Below, in pieces: positions 1 to 15,034 of a DNA stretch of 64,000 nt. Every line of letters starts with the position of its first letter. The first letter of the stretch is position 1. Source of the stretch: Syngnathus acus (lineage: Eukaryota > Chordata > Actinopteri > Syngnathiformes > Syngnathidae); assembly GCF_901709675.1 (NCBI RefSeq), contig NC_051092.1:9008491-9072490 (forward strand). Direction: 5' to 3'. The translations under genes and the position numbers were made by a program. The notes under the pieces were generated by a model, which was given only the letters and a program-made list of their open reading frames with translations, searched no databases and was not told where the DNA came from.

Positions 1-3000
1 TCTGGAATACAATGACCACTTAGTCCAGACACAATAGCCACACATAAACACACCAAATTTATCAACTCATTGGCGGCACTTGCATGTAGCACCCACTGGT
101 GTATGATGCGCGCAAACAAATGACCAAAAAGGCTATCCTATCATCTCATCATGATTATGACATTCACAGATTCCAGACGTGCATCGGTTTGTCTGAATCA
201 CCTTCCCCAACTCCAAATAATATGTCATTCTTTCTGTCTGCACTTCTCTACCCCCTCTATGTTTTCCTTTCCTGGAAGCTCATTTAGAGTCTTGGCCAGA
301 CGACAGTGAATCAGTAAGACGCTTAGCCATAAGATAAATGCCAAGCCATAATGATGTTTTTGTTGTTCAAATGTTACTCGTGCTGGAGGTGTGGGGGTGT
401 TGAATGGTCAGAGGGAGGCGTCACCCTTTGGGGGCCTCATGGGTTGTGTAAGACATTTCCAACGCCGCAAGGAACATTTCACACATTGGTTATAAAACGC
501 ATATACGTAGTCACTCGCGCCCTGAAAGAGACATACAAGCACGATTACTAATATGCTGCTACTCATCTGTTTTCCGTTCTCATGCATTTGTACTTTCACG
601 TACACACGGACACATGTGCACACTCATACGATAGCCTGATTATACACAGAAGTTGCTAAGGTCATTTCCGAGAGGCTATTTACACTTGTATTTATTTGTC
701 TTTTTCTTCAAAAATTCGATTTATGTCTCAGACTTACTGGAATCGCACATCAACGTGTGCCAGGGAAAGCATTTGGGTCCACTTTAATAATGATATGAGG
801 CCAGACAGACTGGGAGATGAAAGGAATCCTGAGGAAACAAACAGAACACAATGAAATGCCATCATACTGATGTGAATGGGAAGCGGGACGTGGAGGAAGA
901 ATAGATGAAGGAAAAAGGAGAGGAAGGAACAAATTTGCTGTAAACTTCTCTGGTAGTAAATCACAACCAAATGGGCCACAGAATGAGTAACTCACTGGTG
1001 AAAGTGCAGAGAGATTCTTTGCCATGATGACTGCATGCATGGATGACAGTGAGCTACGTGAGATAATAAACTGAAAAGGATTGCCCATCGCGCTCCAGGA
1101 ACTGTGGAATTCTCCACTTGATGCTAGGGCCTTTTAAGAAGTGGCTATATTTGTATGTCCTACTTCAGAGATTCCACTTTATTTGATATGCTGAAAATAA
1201 ATGTGTGTGGATGCTAGCGTTCTGTGCAGCTGTCTACTGTGATGAACACGTGCACGCACACACATACACAGACACACACACAAACTCAGTTAAACAGTGC
1301 CTGTAGGAGGTCAGAATCCAGCAGTATGTTCTTATTTATAGCCAATAAACCCATGCAATTTAGTGGTTAACTATAACAGCTAATGGGCGAAATCCCTCTT
1401 TGTCTTCCTCTTTAATTAAATGTGGAAACCGTCAAAGGGTAATGATGTCATCAGGTGAAGTCACTTCTCTGCACTTTAAAGAAGCAGTTTTGTTATGACA
1501 CCATACGAAATGATAGGACATTCGAAGAGAGTCTACTTTTTTAAAGTACTGCGTAAACAGTCACTTGTTGCTACATTTATATGGAGTGCTCCATTCACAG
1601 CCTACAGTAGTCTGCCCACAGTGGCATTGTGGCGAACGGTTATGTTGTGTTATTTTTCCCCACTCAGTGAGGACAAGACGGATGCTGGGATCTATGATGG
1701 TAACTTCATGCGGCCAGCATTCCATTGTCTGGAAGTCTGCAGCAATAGTTTTGTGTGGGAGGACTTTATTCATAGGAGTCAGGAAATGCACAGCTGAATT
1801 AAATTGTTCCATCTGCAAATGGGCTTTAGTATTCTAATGCAACATCTGAGTGCTTTCTTTCCAGTCCAACATGATCTCATTACATGGATCAACAGTTGCT
1901 CTAGCACTTCTGTTCCTAAGGGTGATATGGACCGAGCTATTGCAGCTATTCACATTTTGTCAAAGCCGCCAGGTCTGTTTCTACTTTGTGTGCAGGAAGG
2001 AACTGACAATGAAGTATTTCATTTTGTACGTTTTAATTCCCTAAGCAAATGAAAGTTAACGGGAATTAAATTATAGAGCTGTGAAACCTGTTCCATAGCA
2101 TCATAAAGGCAAAGGAAGTTTATCATCTGCCGATGTCTTTTATTTTTTATTTTTTTTATAATGACTCTATGTAACATTATAATGTCTGTCATCATTCATT
2201 CAAATCACTTCAAATGAACAGGCTACCTGAATCCGTTGAACTGCATTTGATTGAATGTTTGCATGTGCCTATAGCAAACTAGACTAGTAGCACTTCAACT
2301 CTGGTGGCCTGACCTATTTTCCGTCTTGGTCTGTTGTGGATGATTAAATGTTTGGGTATGTTGTTGGGTCATTTGAGTGAACTAGCTGTGTTAACTCCAT
2401 GACTACACTGGCCTCCAAGCCATTCAATTTTTTATTTTTTCCATCTGTATCATAAACAAAAGCAAAGGGTCATCCTTACACCGGTCCAGATTTGTAAAAG
2501 GAGAAGAGGAAGAATTTACAGGAGAGTAAGTAAGCTTTGTAACATTTTATGTGCCGTGGCCTCTATTCTCCTAATAGATCAGGCAGCAGCATTACGGGCA
2601 CAATACTAGTGGTAACGTTAACAGCTACTATTTGTAACCTACACATGACCTTTGTGGTATGTGTAACCACGTCTGGGTGTGTTTGTTCTAGGCCATGCTG
2701 GCATAACGGGTTTTGTGGTCACTTTCAAGTCAGAAAAAAGATATACTCCAAATATTTTAAGAAAAGTGGATCTGGGCTGAATTCATTTTATCCATTCACA
2801 GACGATGGCTGAGCTCACTGTGAATCATTACGTTGATCTATTACCAAACCATTCCAAACTACAGACGCTTGATGTGACCTGCAAGTGGTCGACCCAGACC
2901 ACGGCTTCCTACTCAGCATTTGACAATCGCCACTGTCTCTGCTGTAACTTGTCATTAGCAGAGGGAATGAACCAAAATAAATCTTGTGGCGTTGTAGTCC

Positions 3001-3655
3001 TCAGTTCCTAAAATAAGGTTTAACCTATGCTAAATGTTATTTTGCAATTATTACAACAAGATACGTGTGGTGGCTGTGGTAGTATTCTTTATATTTAGTG
3101 TCACGTCCTAATGTAATCCTACAAAAGATCGTTAATCAAAATTCAATTTGACAATACTTTATTTTGTGACATAGCTTCATGCATTAATTTCAAGTATGCA
3201 TGTATATTGCAGGCATACATGCTCATATATACAGTACAATATGTGGATTACATTATTTAACAACATAAAGGAACAGAATGATTACAGATCCTTCCAAAAC
3301 ATGCTGTAATCATTGAGTGTATTGGCTTAGTCCTCAATAAAAAAAAAAGAATGATTTGTAACAATTCTCAATTCGAATGGAAATTTTGTCATTTTAAACA
3401 TAAATTTTGAAAATCATATTATAAACATTTTAAAATGTTTAAAACTTTTTAAAAACATTAAGTGGGTCATGAGAACAGTGCCTATGTTCTTTTTCAAATT
3501 CAAATACCTATTAGACATCTTTTTTTTAACCGTATACGTCATCCCTTAAAAATAAAAGAGCAATAATTTACTATTCATTTTATTATTTGGTATGTTTAGT
3601 TATAATTTTTAAAATCCAATACAACTATATATTGCTGGAACAATTTTGCATTTGT
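1..3655. other. Gene-free stretch at left edge
   Basis: I see no recognisable coding exon, RNA gene or full mobile element here. Open frames are short, overlap on both strands and match no family I know. There is a small CA-rich patch near 1256-1282, and the last 500 bases are strongly AT-rich. It lies in the large interval downstream of igf2. Confidence 0.6.
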
Positions 3656-3659
3656 ATCA

Positions 3660-3905
3660 AATAACAGGCACTGAATGGCTCAGGGTGGAGTGGCCATCTC
3701 CCAATCCAGAAGTTGTGGGTTTGATCCCCTACCCTAGTGACCAAGTCCAAGTGAGCAAGGTACTGAACCCCCAGTTTCTCTGGAAACTTGCGCACACACA
3801 GTAGGTCAACTCTGCTCCACCCCGCCTCCCTTTTCGACAAGTCATGTAGAACATAATGTAAAATGAAATTGTAATGAATGCTAATTATGTACTTGCCGAA
3901 ATAAA
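3660..3905 (+). mobile_element. tRNA-derived SINE copy, degenerate
   Basis: The segment starts with a tRNA-like head. A box A-like stretch (TGGCTCAGGGTGGAGTGG) is followed about 45 bases later by a box B-like GTGGGTTTGATCCCC. The body contains the 'gagcaaggtactgaaccccc' phrase that I associate with a common percomorph SINE, and then an AT-rich tail. It is decayed, with no clear target-site duplication. The family assignment is from memory of the pattern, not from a search. Confidence 0.6.
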
Positions 3906-6900
3906 AATAAATCAAATTTGTCTCATTCATGATAGCAGATTTTAGGTCTGAGAGAAGGGCGGCAGGAAAGCAATTGAACTAGAATTCAAATCAATTGATT
4001 ACTCTAGCAGAGCATTTGCATGGTATGAATTGTTTGGCATCACAGGTTGATGGGACATTTTTGTTTTAATTGCTGCATATTTGAGGCACAGGGCTTCTGC
4101 CCCATCAGTCTCCAGCTAACGAAACACTAATGAGCTGGCACAAGATGACAGCACTTTTTTTGAGAGGAAAAAGAACTGTGACAACTGCAGATGGCAGCAC
4201 ACCACTGCTGCCTTTACAATGACATAAGCATATCCTCCCCGCAACCTCTTAGCTGGTAGCATCAGCAAGGACGTCACTAACGAATTCCCAATGTTCCACT
4301 GTGACACAGAGCTGATGGATGGTGTTAATACTAGTACTCGTTAAACTGCTGCTGCTTGTACTACTGCCATGTGACTCGGGGTCAACGTGACCCAGACCAA
4401 GTCTTTTCAAGGGAGCCAAAAAAGGAGACACAGCCTGCATGGAAATCCGTTGGCGGCTGGTGATGAAACATCCAGTTTGGAATACCACTAGTGGTCGTAA
4501 ATTTACTCTCATTTCATAGTCTGATATAAAAGGAGCCAGGCGTTTTTGTTACGCTGATAACCTTAACATACTTGACCTTGAGAAGGTGTTGGCATTGCAC
4601 AGGTGACAGTAAATGTGTACGATGTTTTATTTGAGGTCATTTTCTCTGATATCATCATGCTATCACCATCCTTTTACAGTCCTAATGATAAAAGAGATGA
4701 TGACTTAAATATCATTGTAATACACTCTGTCAAAGAATGCCAAAATGTAATAAAGAATATGTTTGTTTTATTATTTGATCTCCTTTTCAGTCTTCGTCAC
4801 TGGATGCATTTAAAATTCAAAATTTACTACAGCGACCTTCAGCTCCTCTCAGATAAACCGATGTAACGTCACTAAGGCAGTTCAATTCCTTTAATCAAGC
4901 AATTCTCACTTTGCCATTGAACTAATAAGGTCATGCGATGTTTGTTGTTCTTACCAGTCACTTCATCAAGTACACCTGCAAAATTGAATTTAGTTTTAGT
5001 TGACGCTGTCAGAGACTTAGTAATAATATTCGCAATATTTTTATTGTTACATACTGTAGTTTGTGGGAGAATAAAGGGCACTGCAAAAAGTTGTGACCCT
5101 TCTAATATTTTTATCTTGTTCAGTATTTGTGACCTATCCAACCTCTCATTCCAAGGCAGGTGGGATTTGTTCCAGGAATTCAAGTTACCCTAATGAGCAA
5201 AACAAATGCTGCTCGTGTCTGTAGTGTAAGTCCTCAGGAAGTTTTATTCAAGTGTGTGTAAGCGTGTAAAAAAAAAAAAAAAGTATAAGCAGTGTTGATA
5301 ATGGATGGATGGTTTGAACAGAAATCTTTCAACATCTGTAGTCGCTATCATGGTATTTATTTCATAATGTTACATTTTACTTCGATGATGACCAAGTTTT
5401 GTACAGTGTTTTTTCTTTCATGCTTTATTCAGCCAGCCACCATGGTTCCAATTCAGAATATATTCAATAATAATGCTTCAAATAAATTCTGACACAAACA
5501 CATTTCTTGTTCAATGTAAGTTGTTTTGCCAAATATATAAATTGTAACAGCTCTGTCCTCCCTGCAACCAAGTGTGTGTTCTCTCTAAGAATACCCATTG
5601 TAAAACTGAAAGAACTTTTTGCATTCAGTAAAAAAGCCAACCTAATTATTTTAATTTGGGCCACTAGAAAAAAATAGGCAATTAATAGTAAATTTTTTAC
5701 ATGAAGTTAAAAATGTCTGTTTACACAAAATGTTTAGAGTCAAAGTTCCAATTCAAAATTTGGTGTGACGGATTTTTTTTAAAAATTGATCCGATGTTTT
5801 ATTTTTTCCCCCTGTGTGAATCTAAAGTCCGAAATGTAGCTAAACAAACGGAGTTATCTGCTCAAGGGCAGGCAGTGTTAAGCAAAGTTTTTTGCTCTCT
5901 CCCTGGAAGTATAGTTCACATGAAAGTCAAAACGTGTGTGCATGAGCCTTCAGTTTGTTCAAACTTGCCATTGTGTTATGTTACATGTATGCATGTAACT
6001 AACTTAGAAACGGTATGAAAAGATATATACAATATATAACTTATCGTACAAAAATGCTGCAGATATTGTCATCATTGAAAGCATAGAATTAATTAAGGGC
6101 TGGAGTTTGATCTCAACTCAAATTATTCAATAATTAAAAATTATAAAAAGAAACCCCCCGAAAAATCTTCATTATAGTTAATGTTGCTGCTGACTTTTAT
6201 CAATGAAGTAAAGATTTTCTGAATGAAGTCTTCTGTAACCTGATCTGAGATCCACATGGTCCTCTATGGGAGGGACCTTGGGACACTCAGTTGTCCAACA
6301 GTGGCAAGAGTTGGATTATGACTCAATGCTTTTTTATTCCTCAAAAGAGTAGGTGCTCTTTATCCATATATTTTTTGACATTTTTGCATTTCCACAAAAA
6401 ATTATTATGGCCTTTGAAAACATAGATGCTTGAGGTCAGCATTGAACATTGAAGGTGTGTAACTCTGAATTTGAACTTCCTTGTTTGCTGTAAAAAAAAA
6501 AAAAAGGAAAATAAATGAAAAAAAAAGCATAAAAATCACCGATATAGCTAGCTGACAGCGAATGGAGTTGGTTGTGTTCATGCTCACGAACATGCAAACC
6601 AAGCTTTCACATTGTGCCGGACCTGCGCCAGTCATGAAAATAGAAAGTCAAAAAAATAGAGAGTCAGAACCATTTCCACTCACATTCCACACTGTTTAAT
6701 TTATTTATTTATCATGTCTGAGCAGCGTATAAAGAGTTCCAAGGTATCAGAAATATCACTCTGGATAAACGTGTACCCTAACAATGATGTTCCTGTCAAT
6801 TTACCTTGCCTTTTCAAGACAAATATTTCCTAGCTCTGACTGCAAGAATGTCACAACTGAAATTTGTTCTGCAAAACATTTTTTTAAATGATGTGACAAC

Positions 6901-7503
6901 ATTGTCATTCGGCTGTGGTTAGGTTAGGCAAAAAAAAAAAATTATAATTGCGACGAGTTCAGGAAAAGGTTCAAGTTTGGTTTGAAAGCCACCACTTCCT
7001 TAATAGAAGGGGAACTTGGTCATCATGATTCCAGCAGAAACAACTTGGTTACGGTTAAGGGAATGCTCCTGCTTTTTTTTTGTAGTTTGCCAATGAGAAA
7101 CAGACCTCTGCAGACCTCACACTGGAAACATCCTGAATGCATTCTCTCGAATGAGAAGCTATTTTGCAATCATAATTTTTCCTGAACTATCAAAGAACTA
7201 TACCCTCCCCTTGTGTTTACATGCATGTTTATAGTTCATGCAGTCTTTTTGTGCCTGCATCATCGTCATTCTTCCTCACCTTTTTTTATATTCAATATTT
7301 TTTTTTTTTTTATAAAACTAGTTTCAATAGGCTTTTGTTCACTTCACTTGGTGGATTGAATCCAAAGAGGACTTTCTCCCAACAAACACGTGCTGTAAAT
7401 TTACTATGACTTCCACATGCTAAAGTACAAGTGGTGTTCTGGTAAAGGGTTATAGTGCTAGACGGACTGACCAATGGTCATGTCACACATCCCCTGCACG
7501 CGT

Positions 7504-7552
<49 letters not shown>

Positions 7553-9945
7553 CACGCACACACACACTACACGTAGACATCGATCAACGAACGTTCACTT
7601 CTGTGAAAAGATGGGGTGCTGCAGAAGCAATGGGGTTTCATAATGCTGGCTGGCCGAATGTCAATGATCTCAACACGAGAAGCCTTATCAGCTCAGCCAA
7701 CAGATCTTATCACCAGTCTGATAAATAATTGACCAGGCCAGGCTCACTGGACATTACGATACTGAAAGGGTCAATGCTGATGGCTAATATCCCCCATGTG
7801 GCAAGAGTCTCCAAGAAATTCCATGAAATGCTGCTGGAAAGAACATTTCATAACGTACAGAGGGTACACATATGATAAATGGATTTTGATCGTATTTAGA
7901 TCAAAACTAAAGGAGATTTTTAAGAGCCCCCAACATTTTAAGCAGTAGTTTGGAGATGGTGTCTGCCTGACAACTGAGAGTTTCTGAGTGAGACTTTTAG
8001 CTGAAGGTACTTCTTGTCTGGATTCCAGTCCAGAATGTCACATGGATTGAAATCATACCCACCTTCAAACCTCAACAAGTGGGAAAAATGAGTGAATTCA
8101 TGCATGTTTCGTTTGCTCTTTTTGTTTTGTTTGCTTTACCTTTCCTGCGTCCCCGTTTTGGTGTCCAACCAATTACCACCAGTGACATTTATCATTTATG
8201 CTTAACAATGTCGTAGCCAAGCAATTGTGTTTAATTTTGTGTTGCATATATTATTCGAATGTGCAACAAAGCCCTTCGGTCATCGTGTTCAAAGGTGAAG
8301 TTCATGGCATGCATCACACATCATGACTTAAAAAAGCTTTGTTGAGTGTACTCATCTAATTCAATTGGAATCATGAGGAAATAACACTGCATAAGTAACA
8401 TAAATGACGAATGACTCTTCGCCGTGAGTGAATTTGTTCACAGAATACTTCACAGATGATCAAATTGCAAGTTGGCTCACTTTTCTTTTCAACAGTGACT
8501 TTGAGTGAGGCAGACATAATTAGGGTTGAAGGTCAACAGTGCTCAGCCGCTCTCTCTGGGTTTTACGGTCTGTGGCTGGAGGTGAGTAAGATGCATACGT
8601 ACATCCGTAAAGAATACTAGGAGCGCTGTTAACATGGGCGCTCTATAAAGATCTAAGATATTTTTCTAATTAGCTGAACGATCTAAAACTCATAGCTGTA
8701 AGCTGTGTGCGGCCCAGTTCTCAGTGGCACGGATTGGCGCCTTTTTGCATGAGTCACACATGCACTCAAACACACGCCGGGAAGCTGTGTGCAGAGACGA
8801 CTTATTTACAGCCGCTCATTTAGCTTTCAGAAGGCAGGATGTTGGATGGAGTCGATAACTTCCTGTTGTTGTATTTACTTAAGACATCTCCTCATACATA
8901 TATTTGGTAGAGTGGATGGCATTTGGGGTGAGTGCTCTCCTCTTCCCAGCATACTCACTTTGTTAACATCTCAGGAAAGTGAGAGGATGTTACAACGGGA
9001 GCATGACACGCACAGTAAAGGTTTTTTTTTTTTTTTTAAATCAGAAGTTGTCGAAAGTCATCTTAATGTGTGTTTATTTTTTTTAAAGATAAGGTGTTTC
9101 AGTCAAGTTTAATTGATTTATTATATACTGTACAGGTTCTATTTATCTTATATAATTTATCTTGTGTTTTTTTTAGGTGTTGCAAGTGGAGCAAATGCTA
9201 TTTTGCAGGCAATTGTTTTAACTAATAGCTGTGTATTCAACTTTCTCACTGACACAAAGAATAAGACAGAGTGGCGTACAATTTCAGCTCCCTTGAGGCA
9301 TTTAAGTAGCCTCTCTAACAGTTCAAATCGGGCCACACGGCACCGGATATGAGACCATGCATTGAAATGAAACTGGCAATGAGGCTTACACATCTCTAAG
9401 GTGATGTTGTGGCCGACTCTTCCCTGCACAGTTGCTTCAATGCAGCAAAACTGGAGAGTTTTTGATTATGAACTGCCTTTTTTTAAGATCAGGGAACTGT
9501 GTTTCAATGGTATTCAAGTTCAGACTTTTGACTTGGCATTTTTCAAACTATTGAGTGTATAATTTGTTATACATTTTCACTGTATTTGTACTATATACAA
9601 TCGGCCCCTGCTACATGCAAGTGATGAAAGCCGTGTAGATAGTAGAGTACTTTTTATACTGGAATTGACATCCATTGAAATGCATTGGGGGGAAATATAT
9701 GTTTTCCACAAAAAAGGCGTGGGTGGAGTAGACAACAAAAATTGAATCTATTTTTAAAAATGTGTGATTATGCAAATCACACATGCTGAACTTTGAGTGC
9801 GCGGGCAATATAAAGTTTCAGTAATTTCAGTAAATTAATAGTAGACAAAATTGTTTGCACATATACTGGAAATAATAAATAAGATGTCACTGACACATTT
9901 CTGCAATTTCTGGCTTTTTTTTAAATTTTTTAATTATTTCATCAT
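3906..9945. other. Gene-free stretch with simple repeats
   Basis: No supported gene. It is AT-rich, with short homopolymer runs (poly-A near 5269 and 6491, poly-T near 7300 and 9020) and a CA microsatellite listed separately. A short ATGGATGG tail near 5301-5311 resembles the end of the SINE family found elsewhere in the window, but no body is visible. Confidence 0.55.
7505..7567. repeat. (CA)n microsatellite
   Basis: Uninterrupted CA dinucleotides run to about 7550. They are followed by an imperfect extension with TGCACG interruptions. The reading frames across it (alternating His-Thr) are artefacts of the repeat. Confidence 0.95.
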
Positions 9946-9949
9946 ACTT

Positions 9950-10066
9950 ATCCCTGTGCCCTGTGGCTGGCGACCAGTTCAGGGTGTAGTCTGCCTTTTG
10001 CTCAATGTCTGCTGGGATAGGCTACGGCGGTAGCCTAAACGTTGTTGAAAATGGATGGATGGATTT
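9950..10066 (+). mobile_element. 3' part of tRNA-derived SINE, GGATGG tail
   Basis: This matches the 3' half of the full copies at 43.45-44.2 kb. It has the 'ctggctggcgaccagttcag' phrase, then 'gctgggataggct' and an ATGGATGGATGG tail. The tRNA-like head is missing, so this is a 5'-truncated copy. Confidence 0.75.
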
Positions 10067-10954
10067 TATAATCCTTGAAGGACACCTGAATTTACACTCC
10101 GTTATATATTATGTCACAGGGGAGACATGTCGGAGTGAACAGGCCTGTTGCCATTATATTTTACCAGCAGCAAGACTGTGACCTCTGCTTTTAAAGGCCA
10201 AAGTCTAACAGATGAGCTAATGCTGCTCCATACTGATGATAATATCATATAGCCTATGTATGGTAAAATGAATAAATATTTTGTATTTTTCTATGGCATG
10301 GCAGTTCAGGAGAGGTTCACTTCACACACAATGGACAATTGTAATAACTTGCTGAGAGAATCTACTTTGCATGCTGTAGGTGTATGGGTGTAGCTGCGTC
10401 CCCCTCAGCACCATGGACAGAGACACAGACAAGCACAGTCAGTCACTGGGCGTTCCCCCGTGCTCCAGCCCTCCCACCCCCCGTGTCACCGCCACGCATG
10501 TCATTACGTGCTATCATGACACCAGTTAAAGACAAAATTGATGAGAACTGCTCTACATTTCTTCCATGTACAAGTTCTGATGTTGTTGGATTACAAATAT
10601 ATATACTTAATATAAACAGTTCATGATCTGCTGGCAATTAGTCCAGGGTGATCATCTGAGATAGTCTTAGAAGGATTGGATGGACAATTATACACCAAAA
10701 AGGACAACATTTGCCATCCACTGAGATCGAAACAGTTTTAAGATGACCAAAATAATGGACATCCTTTTCGGAGTGTAATTTAGTATTATCACTTTAATCA
10801 TTTGAATTTGCAGTGGTGTAGAATCATACTGAATCTCACATAGAAACTGGATTATACATGCTACTTGAATTTATTTCTTTTTGTTAGGTTATTTAGTTAG
10901 ATGAGCTTTTAAACTTGTTACAAAACATCATGTGTCATGGAAATCTACACTTCT

Positions 10955-11185
10955 AAACACAACCATCAATTTTCAACACTGCTTATTCTGGTTAGTGTAG
11001 CAAGGGGTGCTGGAGCCTATCCCAGCTGGCAACATGCAGACTACACCCTGAACTGGTCGCCAGCCAGTCGCAGGGTACATATAGAGATAAACAACCCGTC
11101 ACACTCACATGCACACTGCCACTGAGTGGGAATCAATCCCACACTACCTGCGCGCAAGTCAGGTGAGTGTACCCCTACACTATCG
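10955..11185 (-). mobile_element. tRNA-derived SINE copy, reverse orientation
   Basis: This is the reverse complement of the same SINE family. It reads 'ggagcctatcccagc', then 'ctgaactggtcgccagccag', then 'gggaatcaatcccac', which is the inverted box B region. It is diverged and lacks a clean GGATGG tail. No target-site duplication was seen. Confidence 0.65.
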
Positions 11186-11199
11186 TAAGTAACAATAAA

Positions 11200-14100
11200 T
11201 AATGACCAAATTAGTTAATTCAGCAGCTCAAATCCCAACTACAAGTAGTAAATACAAAATATTAGCAACAGCTGTGCAGATCTCCGCCTTCGTGAACTAA
11301 TGTGAGATTAAATAACATTTTAAATTCCTACAGGTTTATTTTGCAATTCTGAATAAATTATTTTCGCATGAGGAAGTCTGTATCATGTCAGACAATTGGT
11401 ATGTTTAAATTTAGCAGTCAGATATATGCATACAAACGTTTCGTGTTCATCATGGGACCAGAGAACAGTTAAGGTACGAAGTTTTCACAAAACTAGGCTG
11501 TAGCTGACCATGTTTGGCAAGCCCATATTGAGGCCAAAGTGCTCCATACTGCCTTACTTCCTTCCATTACAAAATCTGCAACTCCTTGACAGAATGACTC
11601 ATTTCTTTTTTATTAATCATCATACAGCTACTGTGTATGTATTCCTTTGGAGAAAAATTAAGATGTTCCAATATGCAAATACATACATTGTGTCAAAAGT
11701 AGAAACTGTTTTTTTTTTTTCTTTCTTTCACGAGTCTCTGCACGGGTGACGCGGGCTATTTATAATTCTCAGGATTGCATTGATTCTTCAGGTTTTACAG
11801 AAGTGAAAACACTTTCAAATGTCACCTCATTAGTTAGTCAATAGTTTGAGGAAATTCTGCAAAAACTTTGCTGAGCTTGCTAATAAAAACTGCAGTAGCA
11901 CTGGGAAAAAAAGAGGATATCCTCACTTTACAGGAAAAAATATCTCATGAGCATTCAGTGGAACATTCAAGCAGAAAATACTGCTCAACACACTATCTTT
12001 AAAAAGGGCCCCTTTGTGCTCTTACAAAGATAATCGTATTAGATTGACAGTATCACAAATGTCTTCATTTAACAATATTGTGGCAGTAGTTAACAGTAGA
12101 ATTGACAGTTATGTCCAATATACTGGTAAACTCAATAAGTCAAAATATGTGTTTTTATTTATTTAGTATTTATTCATTTATTTATTTATTTACTTACTTT
12201 TTTATTCATTTTGTATGTATGGATGGATGGATGGAGGGATTATCACTATTATCTAACTATTAAAAGCAAAAATGTATTGAACCTTTGAGTCGACGAGCAA
12301 TTTACAGGTGACTTTAAGACACCGTTTGCACCTGCAAGAGACTCATCCAATTCACTTCATCCATTTGACTGTCTCTCTTCTTTCATATCAGGTCACAGTG
12401 TAGCTCTGTGTTCATCATCGTGTCGCCACTGCTCATTACAGCTCAACATCTGCTCTCAATAACGGGCCACACTGTGCATGAATAACCACAGTGTTGCAGA
12501 CATGAGCGAAACGTCAGTGGAAGTCTTTATTACGGTACTGGTGGCCCCAGTAGTGTGTGTATGTTGGAGAGCATGCTGGTGTGTCTGCGAGGCCTCTCTC
12601 TGTGTCCATCATTCTCCGCTACTCTGGTGCACAGGCTTGGGGTAACCTAGCTTAACCTCCGACCCCGCTCTTCCCCTGTGTGACCCTGCCCCTTGGCCCT
12701 GGCTGAACCCCATTTTACCCCCTCTGCCCCTTCAGCTTCTGGCAGAGATGGATGAGAGGGAGGCCGACAAGAGATCACACGCATTCCGCACCCCTCCTCA
12801 ATGAAAACAAAGCATGTGGCATTTAAGGACGACTGGGAGAGCCCGGCTTTAATCTGACAGGCTGACAGGCCACAGACAGACCTGGGGAATAGTTGAGGAA
12901 AAGAGTACCACACACAGAGGGGAAGGGGGAAGGAGGAAGGAGGGGGGTGGGGTTATTAACGACTGATAGAGACGTTCCCTTACATTCCTGCTGTTGTCCA
13001 AGTGAGCTGTAAATATTTGTCAATGGCCCACAACCTGTCTTTACCTTTCCCTACTGTTTCTGTAGACTGGGCTCGCATATCTGAATGCCTCAGGTGGCAG
13101 CCAGAAGTTCTTTATGCAGTGTTTGTTTCCCCAAAAGCACCTCCGGCTGTTTGCCCTCCAAGTACAGAAGTAAAACATGGCCTTTCACTTTTACAACATG
13201 ATATTGTGGGAATAATGGTTCAGATCTGGAGGAGGATATAGAAGCTTGACCCACCGGTCAGTATGTCTAAACAAAGTGGGAGGGGAGGGTCAGTCAGATA
13301 GACCTGACCTGATAAACCCAGTCCAGCCCTCCGCTAGCCAATGTTTACTCTGCCAACATACCACGGACTCAGACTCACTTCCCTGCGAGTAGATCTCAGG
13401 GATTCGGAGGGTTAAGAGAAGAGGATGCGAGGCGCATTCTGCCATGTCAGCATTCAAGATCAGCAGTATCACCTTAACTAGAATTATAAAAAGAATTAAA
13501 TATAAAAAGGAAAGCATATTGGAACTCTGTCCCTTGCTGTCTGGAATGCTGTTTTAAATTCTCTTCCACTGCAATGCTATAAATGGCACACACAGCACAA
13601 TCCGGTATATCGGAAACTTCCACATTCGTCAAAACAGATAAAAACATTTCCTTCCGCTATTGGTAAATGGCTGAACCCGTAACAGGTGGCAACCGTAGAA
13701 ACTTTAAACAAATATCTTTTGTTTTACACATTTGTCGAACAAAGAAGACGACGTCTCATGTCAAAGTCAAAGTCCCAAAGTCAAAGTCCCAATGAGCCTT
13801 TAAACATCAGACATAAAGAGAACAACATTTTAGCAAGTTCATGTTCAACACATCATGTTATCAACTCCCTGGCTATCGGGGAATATACTGAAAGGCCGCT
13901 AACCTGTAATCTGGGTTTGGTCACATGACATTTCACATATTGTTGATTTATTTTCAAACTTCACCATAAACCATTCAACCACAATCTAATCTACTTGTCG
14001 TTGGCAGATTCCAATGCACTTTTTGATGTCATTGAATTTCAATTGAAAACATTAGAAGGTCATCAAAACATTTTGGAGTGATACTGGCAAAACCTACTTC

Positions 14101-14955
14101 TAAAAAAACAAAAGGCCAATCAACCAAAAGGTGAATGTCAATTTCACCACTGGGCTCTGGAAATGATGTCATGAAGAGAAACGGTCTATAGTTGCCATTG
14201 TAGGGAAAGCTTAACTGGCCCCAGGCTGGCTGTGGGGAAGCCAGACACATCTCTGTGCAGACACTGGGAAACATACGGCCATAAAACCAAAGTTGTGCGG
14301 GGAAGCACCTAATAAATTAAGCCCAATAGCAATGAAATAATACCCCAAATCATCCATATTAGCAATAAATCTTTTAACACGTTGGAGTAAGAACATCATG
14401 TCATTAGGAGTAAAAGCTTGGCTGCCGCTTATCTTCATCTTCTCTCGTGATGATTATTTTGGGGGGTCTCCCAAGCACCTCAGGATGTTTGATCTCAGAA
14501 ATAATTCAGCAGATGTCTTTCTCATATTTCCTCATTCTTATTTTTTTTGGTCATTTTTGAGGGCTCCTCTCGGCCCTGATAAGGCATTATCTAGTGGCTA
14601 AGACGTTGACAGGAAACAAATTCCCAGGGACGACAAAAGCCTGGAATGTGCTACAAGGAGGTTGTCTCCCACACTAACCCTCAGAGACCCTCCTCCTTTA
14701 GACCCTTCTACCCCTTTCTTTACTCCCCCAACGCCTTTCTCTCTGAAGGATGTTTTTGTAGGGTAATTGATGCAAAGGTGCTATTGATAAGACTGAAAGA
14801 AACATCAAACCCCTTGAATCAAATGTCCTGAGAGCACCGCCACAAGGGAGGATTTATCCGCCTTTCTCCCCCTTTTCTATTCTCACGTTTTCTGTTTTTC
14901 TTCTCTGTAAACCCTCCTCCATCATTGTCTGTTTTATCCCAATCTGTTTGTCTGA
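11200..14955. other. Gene-free stretch
   Basis: No supported gene. An ATTT/ATGG simple repeat lies near 12165-12237. The part from about 12540 to 13440 is less AT-rich and more complex than its surroundings, without a convincing spliced reading frame. It could be regulatory, but nothing in the sequence alone shows this. Confidence 0.5.
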
Positions 14956-14960
14956 GCAAA

Positions 14961-15034
14961 TGCGTGCGTGTGTGCGTGCGTGCGTGCGTGCGTGTGCGTG
15001 TGCGTGTGTGTGTGTGTGTATGTGTGTGTGTGTA
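14961..15034. repeat. (TGCG)n/(TG)n microsatellite
   Basis: TGCG tetranucleotides grade into a TG run. The frames across it (Thr-His, Thr-Arg repeats) are repeat artefacts. Confidence 0.9.

Noticed and set aside
3625-3930. 101-residue minus-strand frame
   Set aside because: It is antisense to the SINE at 3660-3905.
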